Below are positions 9,122-17,706 of a DNA stretch of 64,000 bases, one piece after another. Position 1 is the first letter of the stretch; the number at the start of each line of letters is the position of its first letter. Made by a program: the position numbers and the translations under genes. The notes beneath the pieces are model-generated. The model saw nothing but the letters and a program-made list of their open reading frames with translations. It was not told the DNA's origin and did no database searches. The stretch is from contig NZ_CP026101.1 in the NCBI RefSeq assembly GCF_002902945.1, positions 2,232,001 through 2,296,000 of the forward strand, in the 5' to 3' direction. This DNA is from Paraburkholderia caribensis. Its GTDB lineage: Bacteria; Pseudomonadota; Gammaproteobacteria; Burkholderiales; Burkholderiaceae.

Positions 9122-9976
9122 ATGAAAGCCCTCGATCTCGATGTGCTCGCGATGTTCGTCGCCATCGCCGACACCGGCAGCTTCGTGCGCGGCGCGGCGC
9201 TCGTGCATCGCTCGCAGTCCGCGCTGAGCATGCAGATCCGTTCGCTCGAAACCGCGCTCGGCAAGCCGCTGTTCGTGCGCGGCCCACGCAGCGTGACGCT
9301 CACGCAGGACGGCCAGGTCATGCTCAGCTACGCGCGGCGCATGCTCGCGCTGCGCGACGAAGCGTGGGCATCCGTCGTGCACCCCGACGTGAAAGGCCGC
9401 GTCGCGATCGGCGTACCGGACGATTACGCTTCATCGCTGCTGCCGTCCGTGCTGCGCAACTTCTCGGCGACCTATCCGAAGGTCGAGATCCAGGTGGTCG
9501 GCCTGCCGAGCAACGCGCTCGCGCCGCTGCTGAAGGACAACAAGATCGACCTCGCATGCGTGACGCGTGTGAAGGGGCTGGCGGGCGAATTCATCCGGCT
9601 CGAGCCGATGGTGTGGGCGGGCACGTCCACAGCGGGACGCGAAGTGTGGAAGGAACGCCCGCTGCCTATCGCGCTGTTCGGCGTGGGCAGCGTCGCGCGC
9701 GCCAACGCGATTCAGACGCTGGAGCGCGCGAAGATCACCTATCGCACGTCGTATGAAAGCCCGAGCCTGATGGGCCTGTTCAGCATGGTCGACGCGGGTC
9801 TCGCCGTCGCGCCGCTCGCGCGTTGCGCGGTGCCCGAGCGCTTCGTCACGCTCGGCCGCCAGCATGGCCTGCCGAAGTTGCCCGAACTGGAGATCATCCT
9901 CGCGCGCAGCGCACGCTCGAACCGCCCGCCGTGCGACTATCTGGCCGAGCAGATCCTCAGCGAACTGCGCGACTGA
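9122..9976 (+). CDS. LysR-family transcriptional regulator
   Basis: 284 residues. The winged helix-turn-helix occupies about residues 5-64 (ADTGSFVRGAALVHRSQSALSMQIRSLE), followed by a periplasmic-binding-type effector domain beginning near GRVAIGVPDDYASSLLP. AGGAG at 9107-9111 supports the ATG. It is divergently transcribed from the aminotransferase, and a perfect interrupted palindrome lies between them, so control of that gene is likely. It ends 25 bp from the convergent EAL gene. The effector is unknown. Confidence 0.9.
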   Translation: MKALDLDVLAMFVAIADTGSFVRGAALVHRSQSALSMQIRSLETALGKPLFVRGPRSVTLTQDGQVMLSYARRMLALRDEAWASVVHPDVKGRVAIGVPDDYASSLLPSVLRNFSATYPKVEIQVVGLPSNALAPLLKDNKIDLACVTRVKGLAGEFIRLEPMVWAGTSTAGREVWKERPLPIALFGVGSVARANAIQTLERAKITYRTSYESPSLMGLFSMVDAGLAVAPLARCAVPERFVTLGRQHGLPKLPELEIILARSARSNRPPCDYLAEQILSELRD

Positions 9977-10001
9977 GCAGATTCGCGCGCCGCTGTACGC
10001 T

Positions 10002-11063
10002 TCACATCGTCGCGATCAACCGTTGCCGCGCCGCGCGATAAGCGCCGCTGTGCACGCCCGAATCGCGCGCCGCATCGAGCAGGCCGTCGCGAGCCCGCGC
10101 GCTGGGGCCATCGCCGGCAAGCCATGCGTCGATGTCCCTCGTTGCGTCGGGATGGCCGGCCGCGCCCTGGGTGCGCAGATGCGCGTCGGCGAGCATGCGC
10201 TCTTCCCACACCATCAGGTACGCGAGCCGCGCGTAGCGGCTAGCGCGCGCTGCGCGCCGCGGTTCGAAGTGCGCCTGCGCGATCCATTCGGGAAATTGCT
10301 CGCCCGGCATCGGACGCGCAATCCCATAGCCCTGCGCGAGATCGACGCCGAAGATCCGCAGCGCGTCGAGCAGCGCCGGGTCCTCGACGCCCTCGACCAC
10401 CACGGCTTTGCCGAGCGCCTGCCCAAGGCGCGTCAGATGATGGAGGAACGGCAGCACATCGGCGGCGTCATGATCCTGCAGATCCGCGATGCTGCGATCG
10501 ATCTTCACGCAGTCGAACGGCAGCTCGCGCAACCGGCTCAGGCTGCTGTGCCCCGTCCCCAGATCGTCCTGCGCGAGCTCGACGCCGAGCGTCTTGTAGC
10601 TCGCGATCTGCGCGTCCAGTTCGACGCCGCATGGCAATGCGCCCGACTCCAGCACTTCCAGCATCAGTTCGCCCGGTGCGCAGCCGAATTCGCGGAACGC
10701 GGCGCGCGTCGCGTCGAAGTAGCGCGGATCGCCGAGCGCGGCCGGCGGCAGATTGACCGACGCGACCACATCGATGCCGATACGCCGCCACGCGTTGCGC
10801 TGCGTCAGCACCTGTGCGAGACCGCGCCTATACAGCTCGAGATGGCCGTCGCCGCACAGCGAAGGCAGAAACTGGCCTGGTGCGATCAGCGCGTCGCCGT
10901 CGCGCAGCCGCGCGAGCGCTTCGACCTTCGTCACGCGGCCGGTGCGCAGGTCGAGCAGCGGCTGATAGTGCATGCGCAACGCGTCCGCGCGCAGCATGTC
11001 GCCCCATCGCCGATGCACGGGGCGCGGCGCCGCACCCGAGCCGGTTGAAGTTGATCTGCTCAT
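10002..11063 (-). CDS. EAL-domain cyclic-di-GMP phosphodiesterase
   Basis: 353 residues. There is no sensor domain; the EAL domain spans about residues 25-260, followed by a helical C-terminal extension of about 90 residues. The active-site set looks complete: Glu48 of EAL, Asn104 (SVNLPP), Glu136, Asp166-Asp167 (DDLGTGHSSL), Lys187 (VKIDRS), Glu224 (VVEGVE) and Gln244 (AQGYGIARP). It should cleave c-di-GMP to pGpG. I chose the ATG at 11063 because residues before it have no domain character. It may influence the c-di-GMP level sensed by PelD and motility, but that link is inference. Confidence 0.88.
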   Translation of the reverse strand: MSRSTSTGSGAAPRPVHRRWGDMLRADALRMHYQPLLDLRTGRVTKVEALARLRDGDALIAPGQFLPSLCGDGHLELYRRGLAQVLTQRNAWRRIGIDVVASVNLPPAALGDPRYFDATRAAFREFGCAPGELMLEVLESGALPCGVELDAQIASYKTLGVELAQDDLGTGHSSLSRLRELPFDCVKIDRSIADLQDHDAADVLPFLHHLTRLGQALGKAVVVEGVEDPALLDALRIFGVDLAQGYGIARPMPGEQFPEWIAQAHFEPRRAARASRYARLAYLMVWEERMLADAHLRTQGAAGHPDATRDIDAWLAGDGPSARARDGLLDAARDSGVHSGAYRAARQRLIATM

Positions 11064-11140
11064 AAATGGTCTGGCCGAAATGTTGGGGAAGCGTTCGTGC
11101 GCGTCGCCACCTATGGGGTGACGATCCGCAAGGCGAGCGT

Positions 11141-11350
11141 ATTGATATGGGATGCCAGGCAATCCTGGATACACACCATCACATGAATGCACTGGCGCGA
11201 AGACGCTGACCAATATCAATGCCTTCTGCGGACACAGTGCCGACAATCTCTTCTCGGCTAGCTCCTAGCCGACGGGACGAGCGCGTCACACTCCACGGTG
11301 CGCGACGTCTCTTCGGGCTCCGCAGTTCCCCGGCTGCGGAGCCTGTTTTT
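11141..11350 (+). ncRNA. Candidate small RNA ending at an intrinsic terminator
   Basis: An intrinsic terminator on the plus strand needs a plus-strand transcript, but no gene lies upstream on that strand. A TTGATA at 11142 with a TGGATA 18 bp later is a weak possible promoter. The hairpin TCGGCTAG-CTC-CTAGCCGA at 11254-11272 would lie inside the transcript. The 5' end is a guess, and I recognise no known RNA family. Confidence 0.3.
11316..11350 (+). terminator. Rho-independent terminator on the plus strand
   Basis: GGCTCCGCAG and CTGCGGAGCC form a 10-bp GC-rich stem with an 8-nt loop, followed directly by TGTTTTTT. The reverse strand has no U-tract, so it works in the plus direction. Confidence 0.75.
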
Positions 11351-11380
11351 TCGACGGCTGGCAACGCGCGCGCCAGCACG

Positions 11381-11620
11381 CTAGCGAAGCGCCTCGTCGA
11401 AGTGCGCGACTTCTGCAGCGATTGTCGAGTGATAGCACTCGGGCAAATTGCTCATGCGCGGATCGTTCCACACCTTCTTCATGCGCGCGCCGTACTGGAT
11501 CAGCGCATCGCTTTGCCGCGACGAAAGCTGCGTGAGCGGATCGACAGACGAACCCGTGCTGTCGCCTTCGTCGTAACACTCGGCGCGATCAGTGGAAGAG
11601 GCTTGCATCGAGATTTCCAT
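11381..11620 (-). CDS. Small conserved-looking protein coupled to the chemoreceptor gene
   Basis: 79 residues, acidic at the N-terminus, soluble, with no recognised motif; the C-terminal half (ARMKKVWNDPRMSNLPECYH) looks like a compact helical segment. It starts a few bases after the chemoreceptor stop (GTG at 11623 directly followed by ATG at 11620), so it is very probably co-translated with it. The position suggests a role connected with chemotaxis, but the sequence gives no direct support. Confidence 0.6.
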   Translation of the reverse strand: MEISMQASSTDRAECYDEGDSTGSSVDPLTQLSSRQSDALIQYGARMKKVWNDPRMSNLPECYHSTIAAEVAHFDEALR

Positions 11621-11625
11621 CACGT

Positions 11626-13320
11626 TCAGAACGACTCCCAGTCGTCATCGGCAGATACGGTCGCATTTGCCACGCCCGGCTTCGCGGCAGGCGCGGCGCA
11701 GCGCACCGCCAGTGCATGCCTTGCCGCGGCGACGGGCGGGCGCACGGCGCGCGGCGACGTCACGGCAGGCGCGGCGTTGTGCGCATCGGCGAGCCTGAAG
11801 ACGGCGATCGCGCCCGTCATCTGGACCGCCTGCTCGTCGAGCGCCTGCGCTGCCGCTGCCGACTGCTCGACGAGCGCCGCGTTCTGCTGTGTGACCGCGT
11901 CGATCTGGCTGATCGCCTGGCTCATCTGCTCGATGCCCTGGCTCTGCTCTTCCGACGCCGCAGAAATTTCACCGACGATATCGGACACCTGCTTGATCGC
12001 ACGCATCACCTGGCCCATCGTCGAGCCGACTTCTTCTGCCTGGCGCGAACCGTCCTTGACGAGTGCCGTCGAAGACTCGATCAGATCCTTGATCTCCTTC
12101 GCCGCCGACGACGAACGTTGCGCGAGCGAGCGCACTTCACCCGCGACGACGGCAAAGCCGCGCCCCTGCTCGCCCGCGCGTGCCGCTTCAACGGCCGCGT
12201 TTAGTGCGAGGATATTGGTCTGGAACGCAATGCCTTCGATCAGCGCCGTGATATCGCCGATCTTCGCGGAGCTCTCGCTGATGTTGCCGATCGTGCGCAT
12301 CATCGCCTGCACCGCGTCGTTGCTCGCATCGGCCATCGAGCGGGCGTTGGCCGACAGCGCATTGGCCTGGCGCGCGTTGTCGGCGTTCTGCTTCACCGTT
12401 TCGGCCAGCTCCGTCATCGTCGCGGCCGTCTCTTCGACGGACGCCGCCTGCTCTTCCGTGCGCGACGACAACTCCATGTTGCCCGCCGCGATCTCGTGCG
12501 AGGCCACGGTCACCGAGTCGCTCGACGTCTTGATGCGGTGCACGGTGTCCGCGAGCTGCCCGCTCATACGCTTCATCGCGTCGAGCAGCGAGCCGAACTC
12601 GCCTTTCGCGTCGACCGCGATCGAACGGTCCAGACGGCCGTCCGCGATATCGTTGGCGATCTCGACAGAGCGGTTCAACGGCCGTGTGATCGCCTTCGAC
12701 AGATACACCGTCGCGCCGAGACACACGAGCGCGCTCGACGCCAGCATGCCGAGCGCGATCCAGAACATCTGCTTCGACGAGCGCGCGCTGTCGCCCGCGA
12801 ATTCTTTCGCCTGTGCCTGGTTCAGGTCCATGTCCTGCTGGATCAGCGCATTGAGCGCCTCGGCCGCGCGCACCACGGTATTGCGCTGGAACCCGATAGC
12901 GCCCGCCATGTCGCCGCTCTCGATCTGCGCGACCTCCTGATCGATCGCCGACCTGAACATGCCAGCCTGAGCGTGAATCCTGTCAGCAAGCGCCTGCTCA
13001 TCGGCGCTGCTGATGCCGCCCGAATAGTATTGCGCCCAGCATGAATCCATTGCGGCCAGCAGCTCGCGCACGCGCCGCAGGTTGTCCTTGTCCTGCGTCA
13101 CGAGTGTCTGCCACAGCAGACGGCGGATTTCGATCTCGTGGATGCGGAACATGGCGAGTTGCGTAACGGGAACCAGATTGCCTGTGTAGGCGACCTGCAT
13201 GTTGTCGCTGATCGATTTGACGGCACGCATGCCGTACAGCGCATTGCCAACCAGTAACACGGTACAGACGGCAAAGGCCGCGATGATCCTGAAGCGGATC
13301 GTTTGAAAAAACTGGGTCAT
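11626..13320 (-). CDS. Methyl-accepting chemotaxis protein
   Basis: 564 residues. A membrane helix (about 10-30) is followed by a periplasmic four-helix-bundle ligand domain, a second membrane helix (about 190-210), a HAMP domain, and a long coiled-coil signalling domain. Its hairpin tip GIAFQTNILALNAAVEAARAG is nearly invariant in the family. The C-terminus ends in DDWESF, close to the NWETF pentapeptide that tethers CheR and CheB in enteric receptors, so it is probably an abundant-type, methylation-competent receptor. The start at 13320 puts the first membrane helix at the N-terminus; the longer frame to 13548 has no such logic. The ligand is unknown. Confidence 0.93.
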   Translation of the reverse strand: MTQFFQTIRFRIIAAFAVCTVLLVGNALYGMRAVKSISDNMQVAYTGNLVPVTQLAMFRIHEIEIRRLLWQTLVTQDKDNLRRVRELLAAMDSCWAQYYSGGISSADEQALADRIHAQAGMFRSAIDQEVAQIESGDMAGAIGFQRNTVVRAAEALNALIQQDMDLNQAQAKEFAGDSARSSKQMFWIALGMLASSALVCLGATVYLSKAITRPLNRSVEIANDIADGRLDRSIAVDAKGEFGSLLDAMKRMSGQLADTVHRIKTSSDSVTVASHEIAAGNMELSSRTEEQAASVEETAATMTELAETVKQNADNARQANALSANARSMADASNDAVQAMMRTIGNISESSAKIGDITALIEGIAFQTNILALNAAVEAARAGEQGRGFAVVAGEVRSLAQRSSSAAKEIKDLIESSTALVKDGSRQAEEVGSTMGQVMRAIKQVSDIVGEISAASEEQSQGIEQMSQAISQIDAVTQQNAALVEQSAAAAQALDEQAVQMTGAIAVFRLADAHNAAPAVTSPRAVRPPVAAARHALAVRCAAPAAKPGVANATVSADDDWESF

Positions 13321-13845
13321 TCCACTCTGCCGGATGGTGGCGCTCGGGCGGCTCACGTGCCGCGCCTCGCGCCTGAAGAAGAAGACGGCTCGCGCGCGCA
13401 TCGCGCAGCCGTGGCGGAACGCGTCTTCGTCGGGTCGCGTTCCCATGTCGATCGAGCCGCAACGCATCACATGCGTCGTTAGGGGCGACTGTCCATTGAG
13501 ATCGTAAGGTTGGCCGGGCGTGCGGGCAATGATGGAGGTCAATATCAAGATAGGCGGGAAAATTCTTATATATTTAGGAAACCTTTTCTATATTTCCCGT
13601 ACGTGTCGCGCATGACAATGGCACGGCATGAAAATAGATCTGTCATCCACGCCCTACACGATATCCCCCTGCCCTACGCGCAATTCAACCGAACACCCAT
13701 ATTATTTTGAGACAACGCGGGCAATACTCTCGCTCGGGAATTCGACGTAAGCGCTACGGACGCATCGCGCGGGTTGATTGCGATGTCATGCCGTTCGGAT
13801 AGCACCGTCTGATCGTAGCCACGCCGCCTTGCCTGCGAGGAAACC
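13321..13845. promoter_or_regulatory. 525-bp divergent region between the chemoreceptor gene and flhD
   Basis: It is AT-rich around 13550-13600 (TTCTTATATATTTAGG), where promoters for either side could lie. No clear FliA (TAAA-N15-GCCGATAA) or sigma-54 site is visible. A 28-bp bipartite motif at 13705-13732 is shared with the fnr upstream region. No gene is seen. Confidence 0.5.
13705..13732 (+). promoter_or_regulatory. Bipartite motif upstream of flhD shared with fnr
   Basis: TTTTGAGACA is followed, after 9 bases, by AATACTCTCG-like sequence (shared core ATACT-N-TCG). The same arrangement occurs at 17570-17597. Both copies end about 110 bp before the start codon. It may be a common promoter or regulator site; the protein is unknown. 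Confidence 0.4.
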
Positions 13846-14160
13846 ATGAACGCTGACGATGTTTTTTCGGAGATACGCGAAGTCAACCTTGCCTATCTGA
13901 TGCTGGCTCAAAGCCTCGTGCGCAGGAATTCCGTCGAGGCACAGGTGCGGCTTGGCGTGTCGGCACCGCTCGCAGCGATCATCGGCGGCCTGTCCGCCGC
14001 GCAGATCGTGCGGCTCGCCGATTCGGACATGCTGCTGTGCGGCGTCGACCTTCATGAGGGATCTGTGCTGAGCGCGCTCAACGACAGCCTCGCCCGGCAC
14101 GAGATGCAGCCGATGCACGCCGCGATGCTGCTCGCGCAATTGCCGGCGAGAACCCTGTAA
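13846..14160 (+). CDS. flhD: FlhD-type flagellar transcriptional activator subunit
   Basis: 104 residues, matching the usual size. The opening IREVNLAYLMLAQSLV and the later IVRLADSDMLLC match FlhD (enteric INLSYLLLAQRL, MVKLAETNQLVC). Cys65, which joins the dimer in E. coli, is present. FlhD assembles with FlhC as the FlhD4C2 activator of class II flagellar promoters. TAATG overlaps the flhC start by one base. The sequence is more divergent than the second FlhD-like gene at 14817, and no flagellar structural genes are near, so this may be an accessory copy. Confidence 0.88.
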   Translation: MNADDVFSEIREVNLAYLMLAQSLVRRNSVEAQVRLGVSAPLAAIIGGLSAAQIVRLADSDMLLCGVDLHEGSVLSALNDSLARHEMQPMHAAMLLAQLPARTL

Positions 14161-14732
14161 TGACCGCGCTTGCTTCGCTGAGGGCCGTGGTCGCGCGCAC
14201 AGACCCGGGGCAACGTCGCCTTGTCGACGACGTCAACGAGACGCTGCTTGCCATCGAACTGTTCGAACTCGGGGCGCGGCTGCAGGTCACGCAAGCCGAA
14301 ACGACGTTGTCGCGTGACCGTCTGATTCGCCTCTACAAGGAATTGCACCGAGAATCGCCGCCCAAAGGCATGTTGCCGTTTTCCGCCGACTGGTACGTGA
14401 CGTGGCTGCCGAACATCCATGCGTCGCTGTTCCATGCGTTGTACCGGTCCGTTTCCGCGCAACGCGACATCAGGCGGATCGCGGCGATCATCGCGGCGTA
14501 CCGGCTCTATCTGGAACACGTGCCCCAGGGCACCGAACCCATCTTGAGCTTTACCCGCGCGTGGACGCTCGTGAGGTTCGTCGAGAGCGACCTGCTGCAT
14601 CTGAGAACGTGCGGTTGCTGCAAGGGAGACTTCCTCGCGCTCGCCTATGAGCTGGAACCCGGCTACGTCTGCGGTCTGTGCAAGCCGCCCTCGCGGGCGG
14701 GAAAAACAGGCCGCCCCGCCAAAACCGAATAA
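14160..14732 (+). CDS. flhC: FlhC flagellar transcriptional activator subunit
   Basis: 190 residues. The zinc site is complete: Cys151-x2-Cys154, 16 residues, Cys171-x2-Cys174, the same spacing as E. coli FlhC (Cys137/140/157/160). The N-terminal helices (ETLLAIELFELGARLQVTQAETTLSRDRLIRLYKE) carry the FlhD-binding and DNA-binding part. The start overlaps the flhD stop by one base, so the pair is translationally coupled. The partner could be either flanking FlhD. Confidence 0.93.
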   Translation: MTALASLRAVVARTDPGQRRLVDDVNETLLAIELFELGARLQVTQAETTLSRDRLIRLYKELHRESPPKGMLPFSADWYVTWLPNIHASLFHALYRSVSAQRDIRRIAAIIAAYRLYLEHVPQGTEPILSFTRAWTLVRFVESDLLHLRTCGCCKGDFLALAYELEPGYVCGLCKPPSRAGKTGRPAKTE

Positions 14733-14816
14733 TGGACCCGTCCCGCACAACGGGACGAACCGCGCGCGCCGACACCCACGGCATATCGCGCATGCTTCTA
14801 GTCAGGAGATTCAAAG

Positions 14817-15107
14817 TTGGACCACAACGAAACGCTCAACGAAATCCGGGAGGTGAATCTGTCATTTCTCTTGCTCGCGCAACGGCTAGCGCGCGTCGAT
14901 AGTCCGATGGCCATGCGTCTGCTCAGGGTCGGCGAGGAATCGTTGAAGGAGATTGCCAGCTTGCCGCCCGAACAGATCGCGAGGCTCGCCGCGACGAACA
15001 TGCTTTTCTGCCGCTTCGCGCTCGACGACTGCGCGCTGCTTGCGTCGCTCGCTCACGGCGTTCCGCGCGGCGTCGAACGGCAGACAGCCGAGCCGCTCGC
15101 GGCTTGA
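14817..15107 (+). CDS. Second FlhD-like protein downstream of flhC
   Basis: 96 residues with a clear FlhD signature: IREVNLSFLLLAQRLARVD, IARLAATNMLFCRFALDD, and Cys65 at the same place. The start is a TTG at 14817 with AGGAGA at about 14803; no ATG fits. It follows flhC by 84 bp on the same strand. It resembles canonical FlhD more than the upstream copy does (the LLLAQRL and CRF motifs are kept). It could replace, compete with or modulate the first FlhD in the FlhC complex. Confidence 0.82.
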   Translation: MDHNETLNEIREVNLSFLLLAQRLARVDSPMAMRLLRVGEESLKEIASLPPEQIARLAATNMLFCRFALDDCALLASLAHGVPRGVERQTAEPLAA

Positions 15108-15505
15108 GCAGCCCCCCGGATTGGCGCCCTGCAACATGCATCGAAACCGGATCAACCCGATTCGAATCGACCGTAGAACGCTCTGGCGTTCGCGCGGACT
15201 CTCAAATCTGGAAACGTCGTTTCCAGCCGCATGTATTGATAGTTATCCTATTCGACATATGATTTGGCTACGAGCATTCATGAGGATCGTTCGCTGCAGC
15301 ACGCATGCCACGCAACGGCCGCCTCGCCGCGCGTGATTGCACGCACAGGGCGCCCGCTCGAGCGCCAACGTGACGCAACGGGCAAACCTGGCACAAAACA
15401 TCGCACACACCAAGACACGACCCGCAACGCGCCTGGGCGGGCACACGCGACGCTGCTGCGCAAGTCCAGGCGCGCCCGCTGCAACCGGACGATCTGAACC
15501 AGCAC
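15108..15505 (+). promoter_or_regulatory. Promoter region of the two-component system
   Basis: TTGATA (15236-15241), a 16-bp spacer and TATGAT (15258-15263) make a near-consensus housekeeping promoter pointing to the kinase gene. Just upstream, CTGGAAAC-GTC-GTTTCCAG (15208-15226) is a perfect 8-bp inverted repeat, placed as an operator would be. The remaining 240 bp to the ATG at 15506 form a long leader with no visible gene. Confidence 0.55.
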
Positions 15506-16852
15506 ATGAACCCTGCCGCATCGCCATCCTGCCTGAACCTGCGCACGGCATCGATGACGCTCGCCGTCTTCATGGCGGGCGTGCTCGCAGCCTCGGTCAC
15601 CGCCTCCCTCACGCTGCGATGGACGACGATCGTCGCGGCCGCGACGGGACTCGCGTGCGCGCTCGCGTGCATCGTGTGGTCGCACCGGCAGGAACGGCTC
15701 AGCCGCCTCGCCCACGCAAGCCCGTTCGACGACGATGCGCACAACACAGCGCCCGTTCAAACCTTCGACGAGGCCCGCCTGACAGCCATCATCCGCTCGT
15801 CGCGCGAGGCAATCGTCACGATCGACGCGATGCAACGCATCGTGCTGATGAACCCGATGGCGGAGGAACTGCTCGGTTGCGAGGCGGCGAAGGTGCTGGG
15901 CGGTCCGCTCTCGCGCTTCATCCCCGAACGGTTTCGCATCGCGCATGCGAAGCATGTCGAGCATTTCGGCGCGACGAGCGGGTCCGACCGGCGCATGGGC
16001 AGCCAGCGCGTGCTGTATGCGTTGCGCGCCGACGGCCGGGAGTTCCCCATCGAGGCATCCATTTCGCAAAGCCAGTATGACAACGAGAAGCTCTACACCG
16101 TGATGCTGCGCGACATCACCGAGCGCGTGCGCGCCGAGGAAGCGCTCAAGCAGTCGCGCGAAGACCTGCGCGAGCTGTCGGCAAACCTGCAGCGTGTGCG
16201 CGAGGAAGAGAAGGCGCACATCGCGCGCGAGTTGCACGACGATCTCGGGCAATCGCTGACTGCGCTGAAAATGGACCTGTCGGTGATCGGGCATGCGCTG
16301 GAACGCGAAGGAATCGACAACGCGTACGTGCACGAGCGGCTGCATGCGATGACACGCGTGATCGACGCGATGGTGGCGTCCGTGCGGCACATCGCGGCGA
16401 ACCAGCGGCCCGCGATGCTCGACGATCTCGGCCTCGTCGCGGCGATCGACTGGCTCGCCGACGATTTCTCCCAGCGCTATGGCATACGCGTGGCACGACG
16501 GCTCGAGGTTGGCGCGGCGGCGTTTTCGCACGGTGCGGCGACGGCGATTTTTCGCATCGTCCAGGAAGCGCTGACGAATGTCGCGAAGCATGCACGAGCA
16601 TCGCTCGTCACGCTCGCGATGCGCGTCGACGGCGAGCACTGCACGCTCGACATCGTCGACGACGGCCGCGGGCTGCCCGCCGCCGGACACCCGCGCGATC
16701 CACGCACCGGCAGGAATTTCGGGCTGCTCGGCATTCGCGAGCGGGTCCATATGCTCGGCGGCACGCTATCGACGGGCGAGCCCGGCCGCGGCTTCACCCT
16801 GTCCATCACGTTTCCGCTCGACGCATTGCAATCTGAAGAGACGCAGCCATGA
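15506..16852 (+). CDS. PAS-domain sensor histidine kinase (NarL-type, HisKA_3)
   Basis: 448 residues. Two membrane helices (about 17-58) with a very short loop, a PAS domain (about 88-205, ending MLRDITERVRAEE), then a HisKA_3 dimerisation domain with phosphoacceptor His244 (ARELHDDLGQ) and a HATPase domain (EALTNVAKHA N-box, DDGRGLP G-box). With almost no periplasmic part, the signal is probably sensed in the cytoplasm by PAS. The stop overlaps the regulator start (ATGA), so the two form a pair. Nearby fnr and flhDC suggest redox or motility control, without direct proof. Confidence 0.92.
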   Translation: MNPAASPSCLNLRTASMTLAVFMAGVLAASVTASLTLRWTTIVAAATGLACALACIVWSHRQERLSRLAHASPFDDDAHNTAPVQTFDEARLTAIIRSSREAIVTIDAMQRIVLMNPMAEELLGCEAAKVLGGPLSRFIPERFRIAHAKHVEHFGATSGSDRRMGSQRVLYALRADGREFPIEASISQSQYDNEKLYTVMLRDITERVRAEEALKQSREDLRELSANLQRVREEEKAHIARELHDDLGQSLTALKMDLSVIGHALEREGIDNAYVHERLHAMTRVIDAMVASVRHIAANQRPAMLDDLGLVAAIDWLADDFSQRYGIRVARRLEVGAAAFSHGAATAIFRIVQEALTNVAKHARASLVTLAMRVDGEHCTLDIVDDGRGLPAAGHPRDPRTGRNFGLLGIRERVHMLGGTLSTGEPGRGFTLSITFPLDALQSEETQP

Positions 16853-17496
16853 TCCGCATTCTCATCGCCGACGACCACGCGCTGATACGCGAAGGTCTGC
16901 GCCACATCCTGAAGGGCTCACCCGAGTTCGAAGTAGCCGGCGAAGCCGCCGACGCGGCCAGCACGATCGCGCTGGTGCGCTCGACGGACGCGCACATCCT
17001 GATCCTCGACCTGTCGATGCCGGGGCGCAACGGCGTCGAAATGATCCCGCAGATCAAGGCCACCAATGCCGGCCTCCACATTCTCGTGCTGACGATGCAC
17101 GGCGAGCACCAGTACGCCGTGCGCGCCTTCAAGGCGGGCGCGTCCGGCTATCTGACGAAGGAAAGCGCGAGCAGCGAGCTGGTGAGCGCGCTGACGAAGA
17201 TCGCGGGCGGCGGCGTCTACATGAGCCTTTCGATGGCCGAGCGCTTCGCGCGCAACCTGCACGAGCCGCTCGAGATGTTGCCGCATCAACGGCTTAGCGA
17301 CCGCGAGTTCGACGTGTTCCGCCGCATCACGGCAGGCCAGACGATCGGCGAGATCGCCGCGCAGCTGTGCGTCAGCACCAAGACGATCAGCACCTACAAG
17401 GCGCGCATCCTCGACAAGATGCAGATGCCGCATGGCGCCGCGCTGGTGCGTTACGCGATGCGCCACAAGCTGTTCGACGACAGCGAAGAGTCCTGA
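16849..17496 (+). CDS. NarL/FixJ-family response regulator
   Basis: 215 residues. The receiver domain has the acidic pair Asp8-Asp9, phosphoacceptor Asp54 (LILDLSMPG) and Lys104. A LuxR-type helix-turn-helix follows (about 148-205: LSDREFDVFRRITAGQTIGEIA, LCVSTKTISTYKARILDKM). It overlaps the kinase gene by four bases, the usual sign of a cognate pair. It is a DNA-binding regulator; targets are not evident. Confidence 0.93.
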   Translation: MIRILIADDHALIREGLRHILKGSPEFEVAGEAADAASTIALVRSTDAHILILDLSMPGRNGVEMIPQIKATNAGLHILVLTMHGEHQYAVRAFKAGASGYLTKESASSELVSALTKIAGGGVYMSLSMAERFARNLHEPLEMLPHQRLSDREFDVFRRITAGQTIGEIAAQLCVSTKTISTYKARILDKMQMPHGAALVRYAMRHKLFDDSEES

Positions 17497-17569
17497 ACGG
17501 GTCCGCTGTAGGCGACACCCTACGCGCCCTCCGATCGACTGACCGCAGATTCATTCGCCGCTGATTCAA

Positions 17570-17597
17570 TTTTGAGACAGCACCCAACATACTTTCG
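17570..17597 (+). promoter_or_regulatory. Bipartite motif upstream of fnr shared with flhD
   Basis: TTTTGAGACA at 17570-17579, then after a gap ATACTTTCG ending at 17597. It has the same spacing as the copy at 13705-13732 and a similar distance (about 110 bp) to the start codon. The inter-block bases mostly differ. Confidence 0.4.
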
Positions 17598-17706
17598 GGG
17601 TTGACAGTGCGCGCGTTGCCGTCCGACCGCGGCGACGCACGCCGGACAACACCATTTCATCGTGCGTGCATCATGGCCCGCACGCGTGTTCCCGAAGGAG
17701 GCCACC

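Larger units (their letters stand above)
11064..11380. other. 317-bp structured intergenic region upstream of the EAL gene
   Basis: Both neighbours are on the minus strand, yet the region holds several plus-strand structures: an imperfect long-range inverted repeat ATTGATATGG (11141-11150) with CCAATATCAAT (11210-11220), a perfect 8-bp-stem hairpin (11254-11272), and an intrinsic terminator (11316-11350). No protein-coding ORF with convincing codon use is present. Confidence 0.6.

Noticed and set aside
11064..11380. c-di-GMP (GEMM) riboswitch before the EAL gene
   Set aside because: The conserved GEMM core sequences are not present on either strand, and the terminator points away from the EAL gene.
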